Shown in pieces: positions 37,332 through 50,300 of a stretch of 64,000 nucleotides of DNA (positions are counted from its first letter, which is position 1; each line of letters starts with the position of its first letter). Origin of the DNA: Gymnogyps californianus (Eukaryota; Chordata; Aves; Accipitriformes; Cathartidae); assembly GCF_018139145.2 (NCBI RefSeq), contig NC_059485.1:15685698-15749697 (forward strand). The letters run 5' to 3'. Below the pieces are notes generated by a model that was given only the letters and a program-made list of their open reading frames with translations, did not search any database and had not been told where the DNA came from. The translations under genes were made by a program, and so were the position numbers.

Positions 37332-38476
37332 CTAAGAAAAGAAAAATACATTCTTACTGTAAATGAGAGATTTAAAGGAGATCATATTTGTGCCCTGCAC
37401 CCATGGAAGGCTGAAGGTAGGCTTTAAGATTCAAAGTGTTGTAACAAAAAATAAAATTGATAATGCATTATTTGGTCTTTCAGAAGAAGGGTTGCATACA
37501 TTATTGGGTCATAATTGCATTTTTATTGTAGTACAAAGCCGAACAGCAAAATCTGCTTATTGATTCACAAATACCAACAAGCATTTTGTTATTTATTTAT
37601 TAATCATTCAATGGACAGTAAAAATTTCAAGGCAGCTTGCAATTTATTTGAACCCTACATCCTATGTTTGCATTATGAACTTACATGCAATTACTATGCC
37701 ATGGTTCAAAATTTTCCTCGGTACAAGTTTCTGTTTCAATAGGAACACAGAACTGTGATTTACTTTTTGTGTATTTTTCAATTGAAAACTTCAAGCAATT
37801 TTGCAAAAGAAAAATGATCATAAAACAAACAAAAGGGGCCATCCAAAATATATTATACACGCACATAGCTGGGAATTAGAATAGGATAACATTTTGTTCC
37901 ATGCCACTTTTTCTTATTGATGAGCAGCTGGTGACATGTAATATTTTACTGAATTATTCATTGAAGTTTAGAAGGTACAGTAAGCTTAGCCATCTTTTTC
38001 ATAACAGATTCTCCCTACATGCATTTTTCATTTCCATGTGCAAGTGGTAGTATACACTCTCTGATACAAATACTCTTGAAAATAGAAGCTCTGTACATAT
38101 TTTGAGTCTTCAAAGAAAATACACACCTAGGTCTATGTATTACCAAAACACTCCATAGACAAATTTAATATACTTTTTATCCACTTCAATAAAATTCCAA
38201 ACAGTAAATATATTGAATATTTTTCACAAAATATGTTCTTCCTTATATGTGATTCCATTTTAAACAAAAAATAATAATAATAAAAAAATCAGTAAATCAA
38301 AAATCAGTAGTGGCTGTCTCTAATGCAGTTGGAGATAAACAACAAGAAGAACCAGTACCAAAAAGGTACATGTTCTATAAGCATGTCAGGTAATATTGCA
38401 ACTATTGCACATACTGATAAAAGACTCCAACAACTTCAGAATCTGAACAAGTGACAATCAGCAACAGAAAACATAC

Positions 38477-38617
38477 TTGCGTTTTGGTCTCCTTAGAGCA
38501 GGGACCATCACCAGGACAGTATCTTTCAAACTAAGATCCAACTTCACAACCGAAGCTCCTAGCAGTAATTGCAACTGTCTTACCGCCAAAACACCCCCAC
38601 GGTAATCAATTTCTAAG
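38477..38617 (-). other. Candidate internal exon 2 of 3 (unidentified), or ancient LINE tail
   Basis: On the minus strand, ACTTGTGTTTTCAG precedes 141 bases that end at donor GTATGT (38471-38476). Only one frame is open, for 46 complete codons. It contains LEIDYRGGVLAVRQLQLLL and, further on, KLDLSLKDTVLVMVPALRRP. The segment holds several CpGs, unusual for this window and more like coding sequence. Against this, the plus strand reads TCCTTAGAGCAGGGACCATC and later GAAGCTCCTAGCAGTAATTG. These recall the 'ggcagggaccatc...ggctcctaggtgctacggtaata' tail of ancient CR1/L3-type LINEs in reptiles. The peptide is unknown to me, and the open frame may be accidental. Confidence 0.25.
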
Positions 38618-39787
38618 CTGAAAACACAAGTTTCTTTTTATTTATGAAATAAAATGAACCATATACATTTAAAAATACTATAGAAAAAGCAGCCCACATA
38701 GGAAGGCTGCATATGCCCGTAAACTATACATTAAAACTACTGCATCTTATCCTTTCTGGGTAGTGTTTCTTTGTGTGAGATCAAAGGTATCTCCGAGTAC
38801 AACACAAGGTAAATCAATGGTATTGAGAGTTCCTTAAAAATCTCTAAGGAGAAGTATTTTTTAAGTAATTAGCCCACTTTTTCAAAGATGACATTGGATT
38901 TAAGACCACCTTGTAATGCCACAGTGAAACTTACTCATGGTCAACAAAACTGAATTGAATAATTGAAAATTAAGTCTCTCAGGTTTTCTCCATCAGGGGT
39001 ACTTGTGTTTCACAATTTGAAATCACTGTGATTTTTCAAATGCAAGCTCTCACTTTATAAACTTCATACTGATTAAAATGCTACCTCATTGAGGTTACAG
39101 TACATTAATTTTCCTTTTCTGAAAGACTTGTATCTGACCACTCAGTCCTAGCAGACTTTCTGTTTAGCATAATGTTACCTATCATTAATTTTAGAAACAT
39201 TATACTCCCAACTGCTACTGCTAATATTCCTTATTTATCCTGCAGTTGCACACTCTAGTGACTGAGGAAACTCAGAATGCACACAGAAATAAGATGTACA
39301 GAATTTTAAGAATATATGCAACTCCAGGAAAAAATAAGACTATATTGTTGTATGTAATTTACAAAGTACTGCTGTTTTAAATCACAGCAAATGCATGAGA
39401 AACTGTAAAAAGTTACCTCTAAAACAATTAATTTGGCTGTATTTAACCAATGAGTAATTATTCATTTTGCCTAATTTTACAGTACTGTATAACCCCTCTC
39501 TAATTTCCTCCACGTAGAAATATTAAAGTTTTATGCTCTGACTGCAAACATTATTTAAAATGTTTAGCAATCTGAATATGACAAGTGAAGAGAGGATTCC
39601 CTCAAAACAGTCTAAAAGCACCTGCCAAAACGAGAGTGGAGCTCCACCCACAGCTCTCTACTCCGTACCACCACTGAAGGTACTTTCTTACGATATTGTT
39701 GGACAAAAGGAAGAGTGGCACATTTACAAACTTTACAAGAGTTTGTAAAGATTTCTCTCCAACCAAAGAAATATCCAGTCCGTATAC

Positions 39788-39905
39788 TAGTTTGCCTGAA
39801 CCAGTGTAGCTGTCCTACGTAACACAAGCCAGTTAAGGAAAGTTCCTTGTGCAGTGCACCCGGAGGCTCTTGCAAACCACACAGACAATGATGAAGTTCC
39901 ATCAC
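39788..39905 (-). other. Candidate internal exon 1 of 3 (unidentified)
   Basis: On the minus strand, an acceptor-like TGTACTGTGTTATAG precedes 118 bases that end at a GTATAC donor-like word (39782-39787). The frame entering with two bases is open for 38 codons (it includes SLSVWFARASG and FLNWLVLRRTATLVQ) and leaves two bases, matching the entry phase of the segment at 38477-38617. A second frame is open through the longer ORF 39612-39905, which weakens the case. The acceptor pyrimidine tract is mediocre. No family recognised. Confidence 0.18.
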
Positions 39906-41769
39906 CTATAACACAGTACATTACTGTATTTCCAGGTCTCGTGTAGACCACTTTGCAGAAACTGCATATGCTACGAAGTATACTTTGTTATCTAGCTGCT
40001 CAGGCAATATCTAAACAACAAGCAAGATTTGTCAGTCATATTCACATGATTATATGAAGCAATTTTCAGTAGAAGGAAATATAGCTGAAAATGATAATAA
40101 TTCTGTGGAAAAAAACCTACATTCTGATAAAATCCTATTTACAAGCCTCAAGATAACCTAGTTGATTATGATGGACTTTGACATTATACCTTATTATTCT
40201 TTGTACTGACATGAAGTGTCATTAAGACTGTCCACACAGCTAAAAGCAGCCTTGTGGAGAAACATAAGACAGGCATTTTTAATGCTAAATTTTCTTTTCC
40301 ACAACTGTCATATATCTTAGCAAACATGAAGTAGGCTCCTGTTTTACACTCCTATCATATAGAAATAAATATACAATTAGCAACATTTTGCTTGTATCTG
40401 GTACTACAACATTTGTATGTGACAGGCATATACAAGAACAGCAACACCCTCCTTCAGATCAACAGCAGAGCTACCATTCTGCAGTGCTCCAGTCCTCCTT
40501 TTCTGAGAAACGGAAAACTTGAGAATCAAATAGAAGTCCTGCTAAGTATGTATGTAAAAGTCTGGCAAAGGTGATGTTTTAAGATTCACTTAATGGGAAA
40601 GTTGTGTTTTCAGGTGAAAATTTCAGGTGCATAGGCAAGTACTGAGAATACCCTGGTCTCTTGTCCCTCAGGGCAGTCAGCTCAGGCAGCGCAAACAAGC
40701 AGAGGTTATTCTGCAGGGTCATTGAGAAAGACAGCCCCAGGCCATTCAGGCTTCATAAATAGTTACCATACCCAGGCATTCCAAGAGTATCCCAGACACT
40801 ATATTATTTTTTCCATAGAAGTAGCTCCCTTAAGCATTGTATTAAATTCAATTAAAAAAAAGAAAGGAAAAAAAAAAGAAAAAACCCAAAGCAATAATAA
40901 AAATTACTACTAACACATATACAAAATTACTAAGCCTGACTTAACACCTACTGCTTCACACCTTTATCAAAAGCCTATGTATAAATTGATCTAATCTGAC
41001 ATTTTTTTATTTTAATTCTGTTCTAAAAATGCAATTAAACAATGATATCTGTTGCTGCAAGTTAAAAGTCATTCCCTTTAGATAACAGCCAAATACAATA
41101 AGCAGTGAGTTTTGCCATCATTAGACTTTTAACCATATTACTTCTATTTTGAGGCTTTTTTGTTTGGTCTCAGTTTAATTTCCTGTCAGCCTTACAAGAG
41201 ATTTCTAATGTTTGGGCTGTAGGATATGCTCTGATTAAAAATAATCTTCCCAATTACTGCCTGGCATGAGTCTACTGCCACATGCACTCTGCCACTGGCT
41301 TCTGAATTTCTGTCAGTAGTAATTGTGTCTGTAGCTTCTAACTGTAAATGAAAACCCAGGGGGCATATTTGGGTTCCAGTTTCCTTTGCCTAGCCATATC
41401 TTTTAATTTGCACTGTCTGTCAAAAGGAGATGTTCATAGGCACTAAAAGGAAATCCTTAGAAAAATCAGGCTAAAAAAAGAGGAAAGGAGAAAGAAAGAA
41501 ATGCAACTGGAATATGATAAACTATATTTGATATTTATTCTAGCATACTCAACGTAGATAATCTCATTGCATTGATTAGCCTTAGAAGAGGTAGATTGAA
41601 ACCATTTACTGAGCATTTCTAGCTGCACTTTTTTACCATTAAATTTAATCATAAGTCTTGAGCATCACCTTATTATTGCTATTCTTTTGGAATGTGATCA
41701 TTCTAATGAATATCTGACAGAACAGGGTTTCTTATCATCACAATGGAAAACAATAATATTTCTCAGCTC
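39906..41769. other. AT-rich non-coding stretch
   Basis: No gene recognised. A-rich low complexity (AAAGAAAGGAAAAAAAAAAG-like) lies at 40853-40887. Confidence 0.5.
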
Positions 41770-42190
41770 TGGCCCCTGGCCTAAACTATACCATGAGGTC
41801 ACCCATCTCCAGCCCTAGATGGACCTCAGACATGGGTTATAGGCAATGTGTCTCCTGGGTCGACCCCCTAGATCTACATTGCATCTTCTCTCCAGCCTGT
41901 CTTTTAGTTCTGTTTCCTCTGTGGACTTTAGACCCACGTTGTCACCTTGTCTCTGTCCTCTCTCTGTCCCAATCAACTGCTGCTCCTGACTGGACTCCCC
42001 AGACAGATCCTGGGCCTGGTTCACCACCTCACTTGAGGCTGTCAATGGACAGACCCTGTTTCCAGGGCCTGGCTCTGCCCTCCATGTTTAGACCTAGTGG
42101 GGCTGTGCCCCATGGGGGAAGGCACGGTCTCAGCTCCTGGCTCTCTTCTCTTCAGGAGCAGCCACCTGACACCAGGCCCTAGGATGTCTA
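41770..42190. repeat. C/T-rich, internally repetitive block (minisatellite-like or old repeat)
   Basis: About 420 bases differ sharply from the flanks. They are rich in CTCTG, CCTGG and GACC words that recur at irregular 40-60 base spacing. For example, CTCTGTGGACTTTAGACCCA and CCATGTTTAGACCTAG resemble each other, as do TCCTGGGCCTGGTTC and CCAGGGCCTGGCTCTGCC. The plus-strand frame of 129 codons at 41793-42182 (Pro/Leu/Ser-rich) arises from the low stop-codon density of such sequence. I cannot name the family. It could be a decayed coding-derived or satellite-like interspersed repeat. Confidence 0.45.
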
Positions 42191-43145
42191 CATCTGAAAT
42201 CACGGTGCTTAAACCTGGCAGTCAACGCCATCACAATCACCAGCCTCATGACAGATTTGTGTTAAGATTCTCATTGATTCACTTTTCCTCTTAGGAGTGC
42301 CACTGCTGTGATGGAAAGGTGGCCCGGTGTCGCCAGGGAATGTGTCTCTGTGACAAGAGCAGGATGGAAGCAAGGTGCCCTGGGTCAATTTTCTAAAGGA
42401 AAAGAATCTTAGGAAGAATGGAGCGCAAAGCACAGACTGTACTCTGTGAAGTAGATACAGAAGATACTCAAGGAGTAGAAAAACATTTGATGTAACGTCA
42501 AGAGTGAAGCTTTGTGTAGAAGGGAAAAGTACAACCAACTACACCAAAAGTACAGTCAAGAATGAGTACATAGGATATACGGTATTCACTGCAAAGAATA
42601 ATCTTCTGGAAATATTCACTGTAAAATGAAGAATACTGTAAAGTCCTGTGAAAATAATTTTCTATGAGGTTTCAATGTTTGATCTGTCAAAATTAAGTAA
42701 ATTTTTGTCTCAAAAGTAAAATGGCATCCAGCACATTTGGAATCCAAGGCATACAGAGGGTATATTTTTGCATGCAGGAATCACAGAAGTTTTCTTCATG
42801 ATAGGAGGACAAATACTGAGATTTGGTGAATGAGAGTAGGGATTTGTCCATAGCATTTGAAACTGAATAGCTGTTCTTGGCATAAGAACTTATTTGAAAT
42901 ATTAAGGCCAAATGTTAGCGCTCTGCATTATGTTTGTTGGTTGATACTCTATTCTGTATGCTTATATCTGTAAATGAGGGGAGACAGCTGAAAGGTGGGA
43001 ACAGAACTAATTTCAGCTCTGTCCTGGACCTTTGGTAAACCATTCTGTAGAATAGCTTTACTATCTTTAGGGCTATGCCCCTTAGTAAGTATTCCGTGCA
43101 ACGTGATGACAAGAGACCAGTAACAGATAAAACTTCAACATATTA
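42191..43145. other. Non-coding stretch
   Basis: No gene recognised. 42960-43060 has weak MIR-like words (TCAGCTCTGTCC, GACCTTTGGTAAAC) that may be the left part of the remnant at 43150. Confidence 0.45.
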
Positions 43146-43149
43146 ACTG

Positions 43150-43215
43150 AAACATACACAGTTTCTCACCTGTACAATGGAGATTGTAACGACCACCACA
43201 TTCATAAGTGCCTTG
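43150..43215 (+). repeat. MIR-like 3' fragment, plus strand
   Basis: CACAGTTTCTCACCTGTACA followed by ATGGAGATTGTAACGACCACC matches the MIR tail 'ctcagtttcctcacctgtaaaatggagataataacagcacc' closely in order and spacing. On the opposite strand this gives a CAG|GTGAGA donor-like site, a known way antisense MIR copies imitate splice donors. Confidence 0.5.
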
Positions 43216-43242
43216 TATTACAGAGGTAAAAACGCCACGGAT

Positions 43243-46200
43243 CTGTTAAAATATTAAAAATATTGTACAAGCTGTGCAAAAAGTTCTTTGTGCCTCCTCT
43301 GAGCCCTACAGTACAGGAGCATTGTACAAGCTGCAATATAGAATGAGACTGTGATATCCTCAAGCTATCTTTGCTTCCATTTCCGTATCTCGTTTGAGAT
43401 AAAAGCATCATCTGCAAGGTATATCATCCCCCTATGCTGAGATGATGATTGAAATTGCCAGAAAATTTAAATAAATGCCTACTTTTTTTAAATATAAGGT
43501 AAGCCACTGAGTTCAAAATGGTCATTCCTGTGACTGAGGCCATGCAGATGTTTACATATTTTCAGCATAAAAACTGTAGTATTAAGTATAACAGTAAACA
43601 CATTATGAAACTGAAAGAAATATTGGGAAAGAACAAATGGAATCACAGTAAGGTGGGACATCTGGATGTAGACATGGCTGATATAGCAAATGGCATCAAA
43701 ACCTCACTATTGACTTCTTCACTTGAGTGTTTCATTTCAGATCCATTTTTCAAAAATACGTAGCATTCCATTGCCATTATCAAGATTAATGTCCCAACAA
43801 TACATGAAGACATCAACTGGACTGTGGGAGAGAAAGTACGAGCGGAAAAAAAAAAAAGCTGTGATGTACTTCACTGATTATATTCCTAACAATATTTTAG
43901 TTTTCTGTTTCATAATTCAATACTTGCTCAATAAAGAAATAAAAATTGAAGTTGTTTTCTACAACATACTAAATAGTCCTTTAGGAACACCTCAGCCTCT
44001 CACAAATTTATAAAAAAAAAAGCCCAAGTTAATAAACAAAATATCTTACTGCCTAAATGGTGGTGATGCTACGAATATGATCGGCATTTTCTACAGATTG
44101 CACAGAACTCATGCTAAGTGGTGACTGCCTGTCCTCCATAGCACAAATGTCAACAAAAGTCAGTTCTCTTTCACACAAATTGCTAAGGAAATTCTCAAAA
44201 AAGAAATACAATTTTAGAGGGTTTAACCTGAAAAATTTGTGGTCTTTTCATGTAACTCCCCTCCTTTCCAAGCCTACATATGACAGAGATTCATTCCTGC
44301 CTTAGTGGGTTTTAGTAATGTTTTTACTTCTTTATCTTAAATTAGGTTTAAAGAATTCTGGAAAAAAAAACTAGTCAAATTATATTTTTACAGTGCTACG
44401 CACCAAAAATCTCTCACATCAATTATTGTGACTGTGTGCATACTCAGTCGATGAGTAAAGTCTTCAGTGGTTTCAAGCTTTCGAGAGAAGTCATCAAACT
44501 GTCAGCGCTTTGCCAGACTACCAAGCCTCTCCTCATATTAGAGTAGTACTACTGTAATTACAAACACCACTAATTGCTGTCAAAATATTTCTTTGTAATA
44601 ATGACCACGGGTTTTATCATGACCTAGTATAATTTATCTCTATTGCTTTCTTGGAACACCTCTTATTTCATGCTACTACAAACAATGTTAAAATGTGTAT
44701 CTTTACCTGCAGTAACACTGATCAAACTGCCCGAAGTACAAAGACTGAGCAATACCATTACATGTATTACATTATTGCACATATGAGACTTCCAGAACTC
44801 ACAGCTCAAAAAGGGCAAAAAATCTGCAAGACCGGCAGTGATAGTCAAAGACCCTTTCAATGGTTTTTCTGTTTGTTTGGTTTTTTAAACCAGCCATAGT
44901 CTGGACAAACTATGGAGAGAGATGGGTGCAGTAAAAACAGAATGATGAGAATTATGTTTATGTGACTACCTAAAAGTATTCTTGATAACATAAGGCTAAA
45001 CCAAAAATATAGCCACATGTTTATCTATTCCTGATGCATAAAACACACAGAGGTAAAAACTACCTCTGTATAAAAGAAGAACGAAAAATAAACTTTGGAA
45101 ATTATTCAAGATTAGTGAAGAAAGTTACATAAACTGAAAAAGTAATAAAAATTGTTTTTTTTCTTCGAAAATATTTTCAAAAGCAGTTCCCCCCCCCAAA
45201 CCCCCCCCCCCAAACCAATCCTCTACTTTATATATATTGACTGTTTTATTAGTGTAAGTTCTTGAGCAGCTTTTTAAAGGTCCCTTAAAAAAAAGGATCT
45301 TTCAAAACTTTGGCTGCAAAGACAGCTCACTACAAATGCATGAGCCTACTGCTCTGGGAAAATCAGCTCCCCAGTCAGTGCAGGAAAGTGGCAAAGTCCC
45401 AGGCACCAAGTTTCTCTATTAGTAGAGTCATCATACTTACTACTTAACAAATAACAGTTTTAGAACTTTTCTTCAATTTTTTTTCTTGTCTCCTCACTCT
45501 TCTGCAATAGAGACTGTTCTACCAAAGCTCTTGAGCAGGCAGAACAATTCCACGAACATCAGCAAGATTACTCATATGCTTAACCATGGTAATACACTCA
45601 CATGCCCGCTAGACTAAAAGACCATTTATCACAACTTCAAGTGAACAAGGCATTCCAAAAGATGCAGAAATAACCAAGTAATTTGAAAAAGGCTTAACTT
45701 ATCAACTGCAACCATAGAGCAGTCCTTCTATCAATTCCAATGGTGAGCTTTTAGCACTGAATACCCTGATACTGACAAAGACTAAAAAGCAGGAACATTA
45801 GACTCAGAATAGGGGTTTTACATTTTGCATGTTTAAACTAATGGTTCTCTCATCTATCATAGGTCAAGAAATGAATTATGCCTGTATAAGCAATGCAGTT
45901 TTGAAAGAAATTTCAGATGTAGAGAAAAGAATGGTAAGTTTGCCCATTTTTTTCTTTTTTAATGAAAACTTTGACATTGCTTAAGAGCTTTAGATGTTAA
46001 CAAATACCATCTGAAATGAATGACCAGAACAAGAGAAAATAAAGTTGCCAAAAGGAAAAAAAAAAAGCAGTTTATCCAATAGCTTTGTGATTGATGACAT
46101 GATTATTCTTACAGAAAAAGCTCAACTCTAGGCTGCATCTACTACCATGATGAGGAAAATCTAACAAATTGAGAGCAATGCAGTAGCATGCAGTAGCTAT

Positions 46201-47269
46201 GTGCCCTAATGAAAAAAGTATAGTTAGAGGGTACAGCACATTCCACTGACTGAAACATGTTTCTTGTGGACAAAAAAAATCTAATTTGGGTAGACACTCT
46301 ACATTTTCTGATCCAAAGAAATTTTAATCACCACAGAAAATACAAGCACCCTTTGACACACTAGACAGAGAGGGGGTGGGATGGGTTAGCTGACAGTTAC
46401 CAATCTTCAGGAAAATTGGCTTTTGTAAGGTTATCAGGTCTTGAAAGGGTCCAGCCTTCCTACCAGATGTCATATAAACCATGCTGGATCCCAGACACAG
46501 TTCGTGGGACCCACCACAGGCCTATATCTACAGAGAAGGCAAAAGTTATATCTGTCTTTGCACATGAGGTATCTTTACCGATTTTATCAAAAGTATTCTT
46601 ACTGTTTATGAAGAAGTAAGATTTCAGTATGAAAAAGAAGCAAACAGTAAATAATATAAATATTCCATGTTTGTAGATTTACTCCTGCTAGGTATAATGA
46701 CTACAACTGATTTTAAAAAAGAAGTTAGTGTTTATTTTATATCAAACAGGAGAACCTTGGGCTGGGCTCTTTTCAAAAGAATTATTTGTTGTTGTTTCCA
46801 GCTGAGTATAATTGATCACGATTGCAAAATGTAAAGTCATAGTACAGAGAAAGTCCACGCAGATCCCACACTGTAGTTCAAATGCTCACCTCTGATCAGA
46901 AGAAAAGAAAGTAGGAAGCATAGCTGTGTCACCGAAAAGCAGTAGATTTTCTGCAAGAGCAACACACACCCTACAAAACATTTCTGCCTGTACTAATCAA
47001 ATTTTGATTTTCATGGGAGGAAAAAGGACCAAAAAGCGTAAGTGATGCAACTTATAGCCCAGGCACACAGAATACATCTCTACAAAACCATTTGTCCCAA
47101 ATTTGCAATTTGTAAACAAAAAAAAGGGTTTTTTTTTAACTACACTTCTTTCTAGGTGTGCTACATCCAAGTAGAAAAAGAACCGGATTTGTAAGCATCA
47201 CTTGTTTTCCTCCACATTTCTGGATGACCAGTTCCACGCATCTCTTTCTTCATCTGTAACCTTTCCTAG
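43243..47269. other. AT-rich non-coding stretch
   Basis: No gene recognised. C9 and C11 runs separated by AAA are at 45189-45211. Minus-strand splice-like words near 44050, 44705 and 46480 bound only short segments, and no open frame through them is phase-compatible with the candidate exons at 37-40 kb. Confidence 0.45.
45189..45211. repeat. Interrupted poly-C run
   Basis: C9-AAA-C11. Simple low-complexity sequence. Confidence 0.9.
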
Positions 47270-47342
47270 TGTACTACAAAAATCAGAAACTGCAGGTAAT
47301 GGTACCTTCTCCATCACTCACAGCATCAGGAGCTTCACACCG
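47270..47342 (+). other. Plus-strand exon-like segment (probable decoy)
   Basis: A pyrimidine-rich acceptor (CATCTGTAACCTTTCCTAG) and a GTAAGC donor at 47343-47348 bracket 73 bases open in two frames. No family recognised and no phase-compatible neighbour found. Listed because the splice sites are as good as those of the minus-strand candidates, which shows how readily such segments arise by chance here. Confidence 0.1.
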
Positions 47343-50300
47343 GTAAGCTGACACATGTGAAACAAGACCACTTATCAATGCAGAGAGAGGTCAAAGGCTT
47401 CTAAGGTTGGAACAGGAACCTGCTGGCTGCTGCAAATCTCTCACCAGTGCATTTGAGCCTGACACTTAATATTCAAACTGAATTGCAAGCTATGTACTCA
47501 AGGATAAAGCTCAGTAATAATAAAGATTCACAGTCTGACAGGCTCAGTATACAAATTCTCAGTGCAGAGCTCATTTTGAATATTTTTTTAATCTAACAAC
47601 AAATGAGGATTTTTTCTTTTTTTAAATAAACAACGGTACTTCCCATTTAGTGAGGGAAACAATGGAATGAGAAAATAAAATTTTATTCTATATTTAGATA
47701 TTGGTAAAGAATTACACATATTTAGGTACACTATGTATGCAGCCTTTGCCTTGCTAATCAGACATAGGAATACATCAAGTAAGGTATACATTTTGTTTTC
47801 ACAGGGCTAAATCCTTTGAGCCAGAAATCCATTACTTTAAACCATTTAATAATTTGCCCAAATTTCCGATAATTTATGGCATGTATTTAGCACATCAGCT
47901 GTGAAAGCTAAAATTACTGGAAAGGATCTAAAACCTTGATACATATTACTCAAACACTGTATCTAACCAGTGGTCTAACTAGTCCAATATTAGGTCACCA
48001 GCAAGTAGCAATTGCTAATACCCTTTCATAAACTCCGGACTATTTTAATTTTCTGCCCATCCTGTAGAACAAGCTTCTAGCTTCTAGGTGGTATTTACAC
48101 TTTTTATCTCTCAGTCTTACTCATCTTTTATCCAACACTGCTCAGTTCACAGTAAAATATTCATTGTTTGTTTTACAGTGACACTGTAAAGTCATGGCCC
48201 ATTTTTTTTCCCCTTTCAATGTTTATTTTACATTACAACAACCCGGCAACTTGTTCCCTTTTTTTTTTTTATCTGAATGTTTATGTTTGTAGGAGGCAAT
48301 TTAAAATTAATGAAAGTATAATTAAATGCCTAATAGTTTTTACACTGAAAATATTGTTACTAAACATTAGCTCCACCTAGAATCTTTTGCTTATTTTGTA
48401 TTTTGGTTTGAACATCTACATTTCTATTGCTAAATCTACCCCTTTCTTTTAAAATCACATTGCATCCAGCTTAACTACATCTCACTAAATCACCTTGTTA
48501 GTCATACTTTGATTCATTCCATTTCATTGCCTTTCATATTTAAATTATTCCATTTCTTTTCCTACTCCCCATATTACCCTTGAAAATGACAGGTCTCACT
48601 TTGTGCAATGATTCTGTATATTGCAACTTCACATAACTCCCATTATTAAGACTTCATCGTTTTCCCTGTATATTTGCAAGTTTTCCTGCAGAACTGCCTT
48701 CCAAAACAATTCCAAATTTACACATTTAATCCCGTCTCTTTGTTTCATTTACGTTCTGTATGCACCAAGACAGCCAGCACTACAAGAAGTCAAATTATAT
48801 TTGTTGCATCATAAAATAAGGGATAGACGCTTGAGCTCTGGTCCTGCAACAACCAATCTGCAACCTGTGTGCTCCCATGCCTGCCCTGAACTGCATTCAG
48901 CTGGGAAGTCCGACTCCATCCACCTGCCCACGTAGTTCAGGATCAGAGGTTTTGTTGGACACAAGATACAAATGATCGTGGCACAGTGGAATTCAATTTA
49001 TACAGTATGTAGTTACAATAAAAATGTAACTATTTTCACTATGGGGAGGGAATAAGGACACAGCCTGAATCTCAAAATCTGTGATACAAATATGATTATT
49101 ACAGCATAAGCTACTGTCCGTTCTTATTCTCTCCTTGGCCAAAGCTACATTTCTCAGGAATTTCACTCAAAATCAGCACTCACTTCTCAAACTAAATACA
49201 TAAGTGAAGCAATAGCCTCTCTACTCCCATAAAAAATAATTTCTCTTCTTCACAGATTTCTTAATTGAGCCTTAGAAAAAGATCACCTCCAATGCCATGC
49301 AACAGATCAGTATCTTTCTTTACTGCAGATATAAAAGTGCCGTAACGTGAGCTCAAATTGAGGATGAAGTTGTTAAAACAATTCTAAACATGCAAGCTGC
49401 TCAAAATTGCCCTCCACGCTGCTTTGAAGCAAGAGTATCTGAACAATCCTTATTGCCAAAATTATTGCTGTTTTAATGCACTCTCCAGTATTAGTAGCTT
49501 TTAGAAGACAGAATCTTCTCAAAACTAATTTATACTCCTGAAAAGCTGCTCTGGTGTTCTCTGGCTTCTGGACCTAAGAGCAATTAATCCAACGGTGCTG
49601 GGAACGTGCCCTTGCTCCAGCTACTGACCCTCTCCTATGGGAACAGGGAGGAAGGAATGGAAGCCTGCACTCATAGCCATGCAAGTGAGTGGATCAGGAG
49701 GTGCGGTTTACTGTGTAACTGTCACAACTTCCAGCTGAGTTACCAAGTGCCGGACAGTATTTGCCAACTATAATGGTTAAACTGTTATCTCTAATTTACA
49801 ACTCATCAAAAATTACGCTACCAAGAATTGATTCAAAATAGCTGTCACATTTGTTAAAAGCAGCAAATCACAGCCTGAGTGACCTAATCTGTGGAATAAC
49901 CAAATTCTGCCTGGATGCAGTGTAATATGTCTTCATCTTTTATAGGGGTTAAGAGAAATTGTTAGAGGGACTATGAGATAACTGCTTGCTTAAATGGAAT
50001 TTTACCAAGTCAAGTTAAAAATGGCTCAATATCTTGTTACTGAAACCAATCACCTTGAAAGCATCAGATACTGGTTGCTGTTGGATAACAATTTGTCTAA
50101 AGGAACCATGGCAACATTTATATCCATCCTTTTTTTTTTATCTTACCTTCTAAAACATTTTGGAAATTCTTTTGCATTTTTTTTATTTTATTTTAAAACA
50201 GGATAAAGATCTAGCCTACTAATCCAAAACATAATTTTTTTCTTTTTTCAAAACTATAGCACAATACTTTGCAACTTAAAAAATAATTGTACAGGAAGGA

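Noticed and set aside
43170..43242. Minus-strand 73-base exon-like segment with a CAG|GTGAGA donor and phase matching the candidate exon at 39788-39905
   Set aside because: Its donor half coincides with a plus-strand MIR-like tail (CAGTTTCTCACCTGTACA), a well-known source of antisense pseudo-donors, so the phase match is probably accidental.
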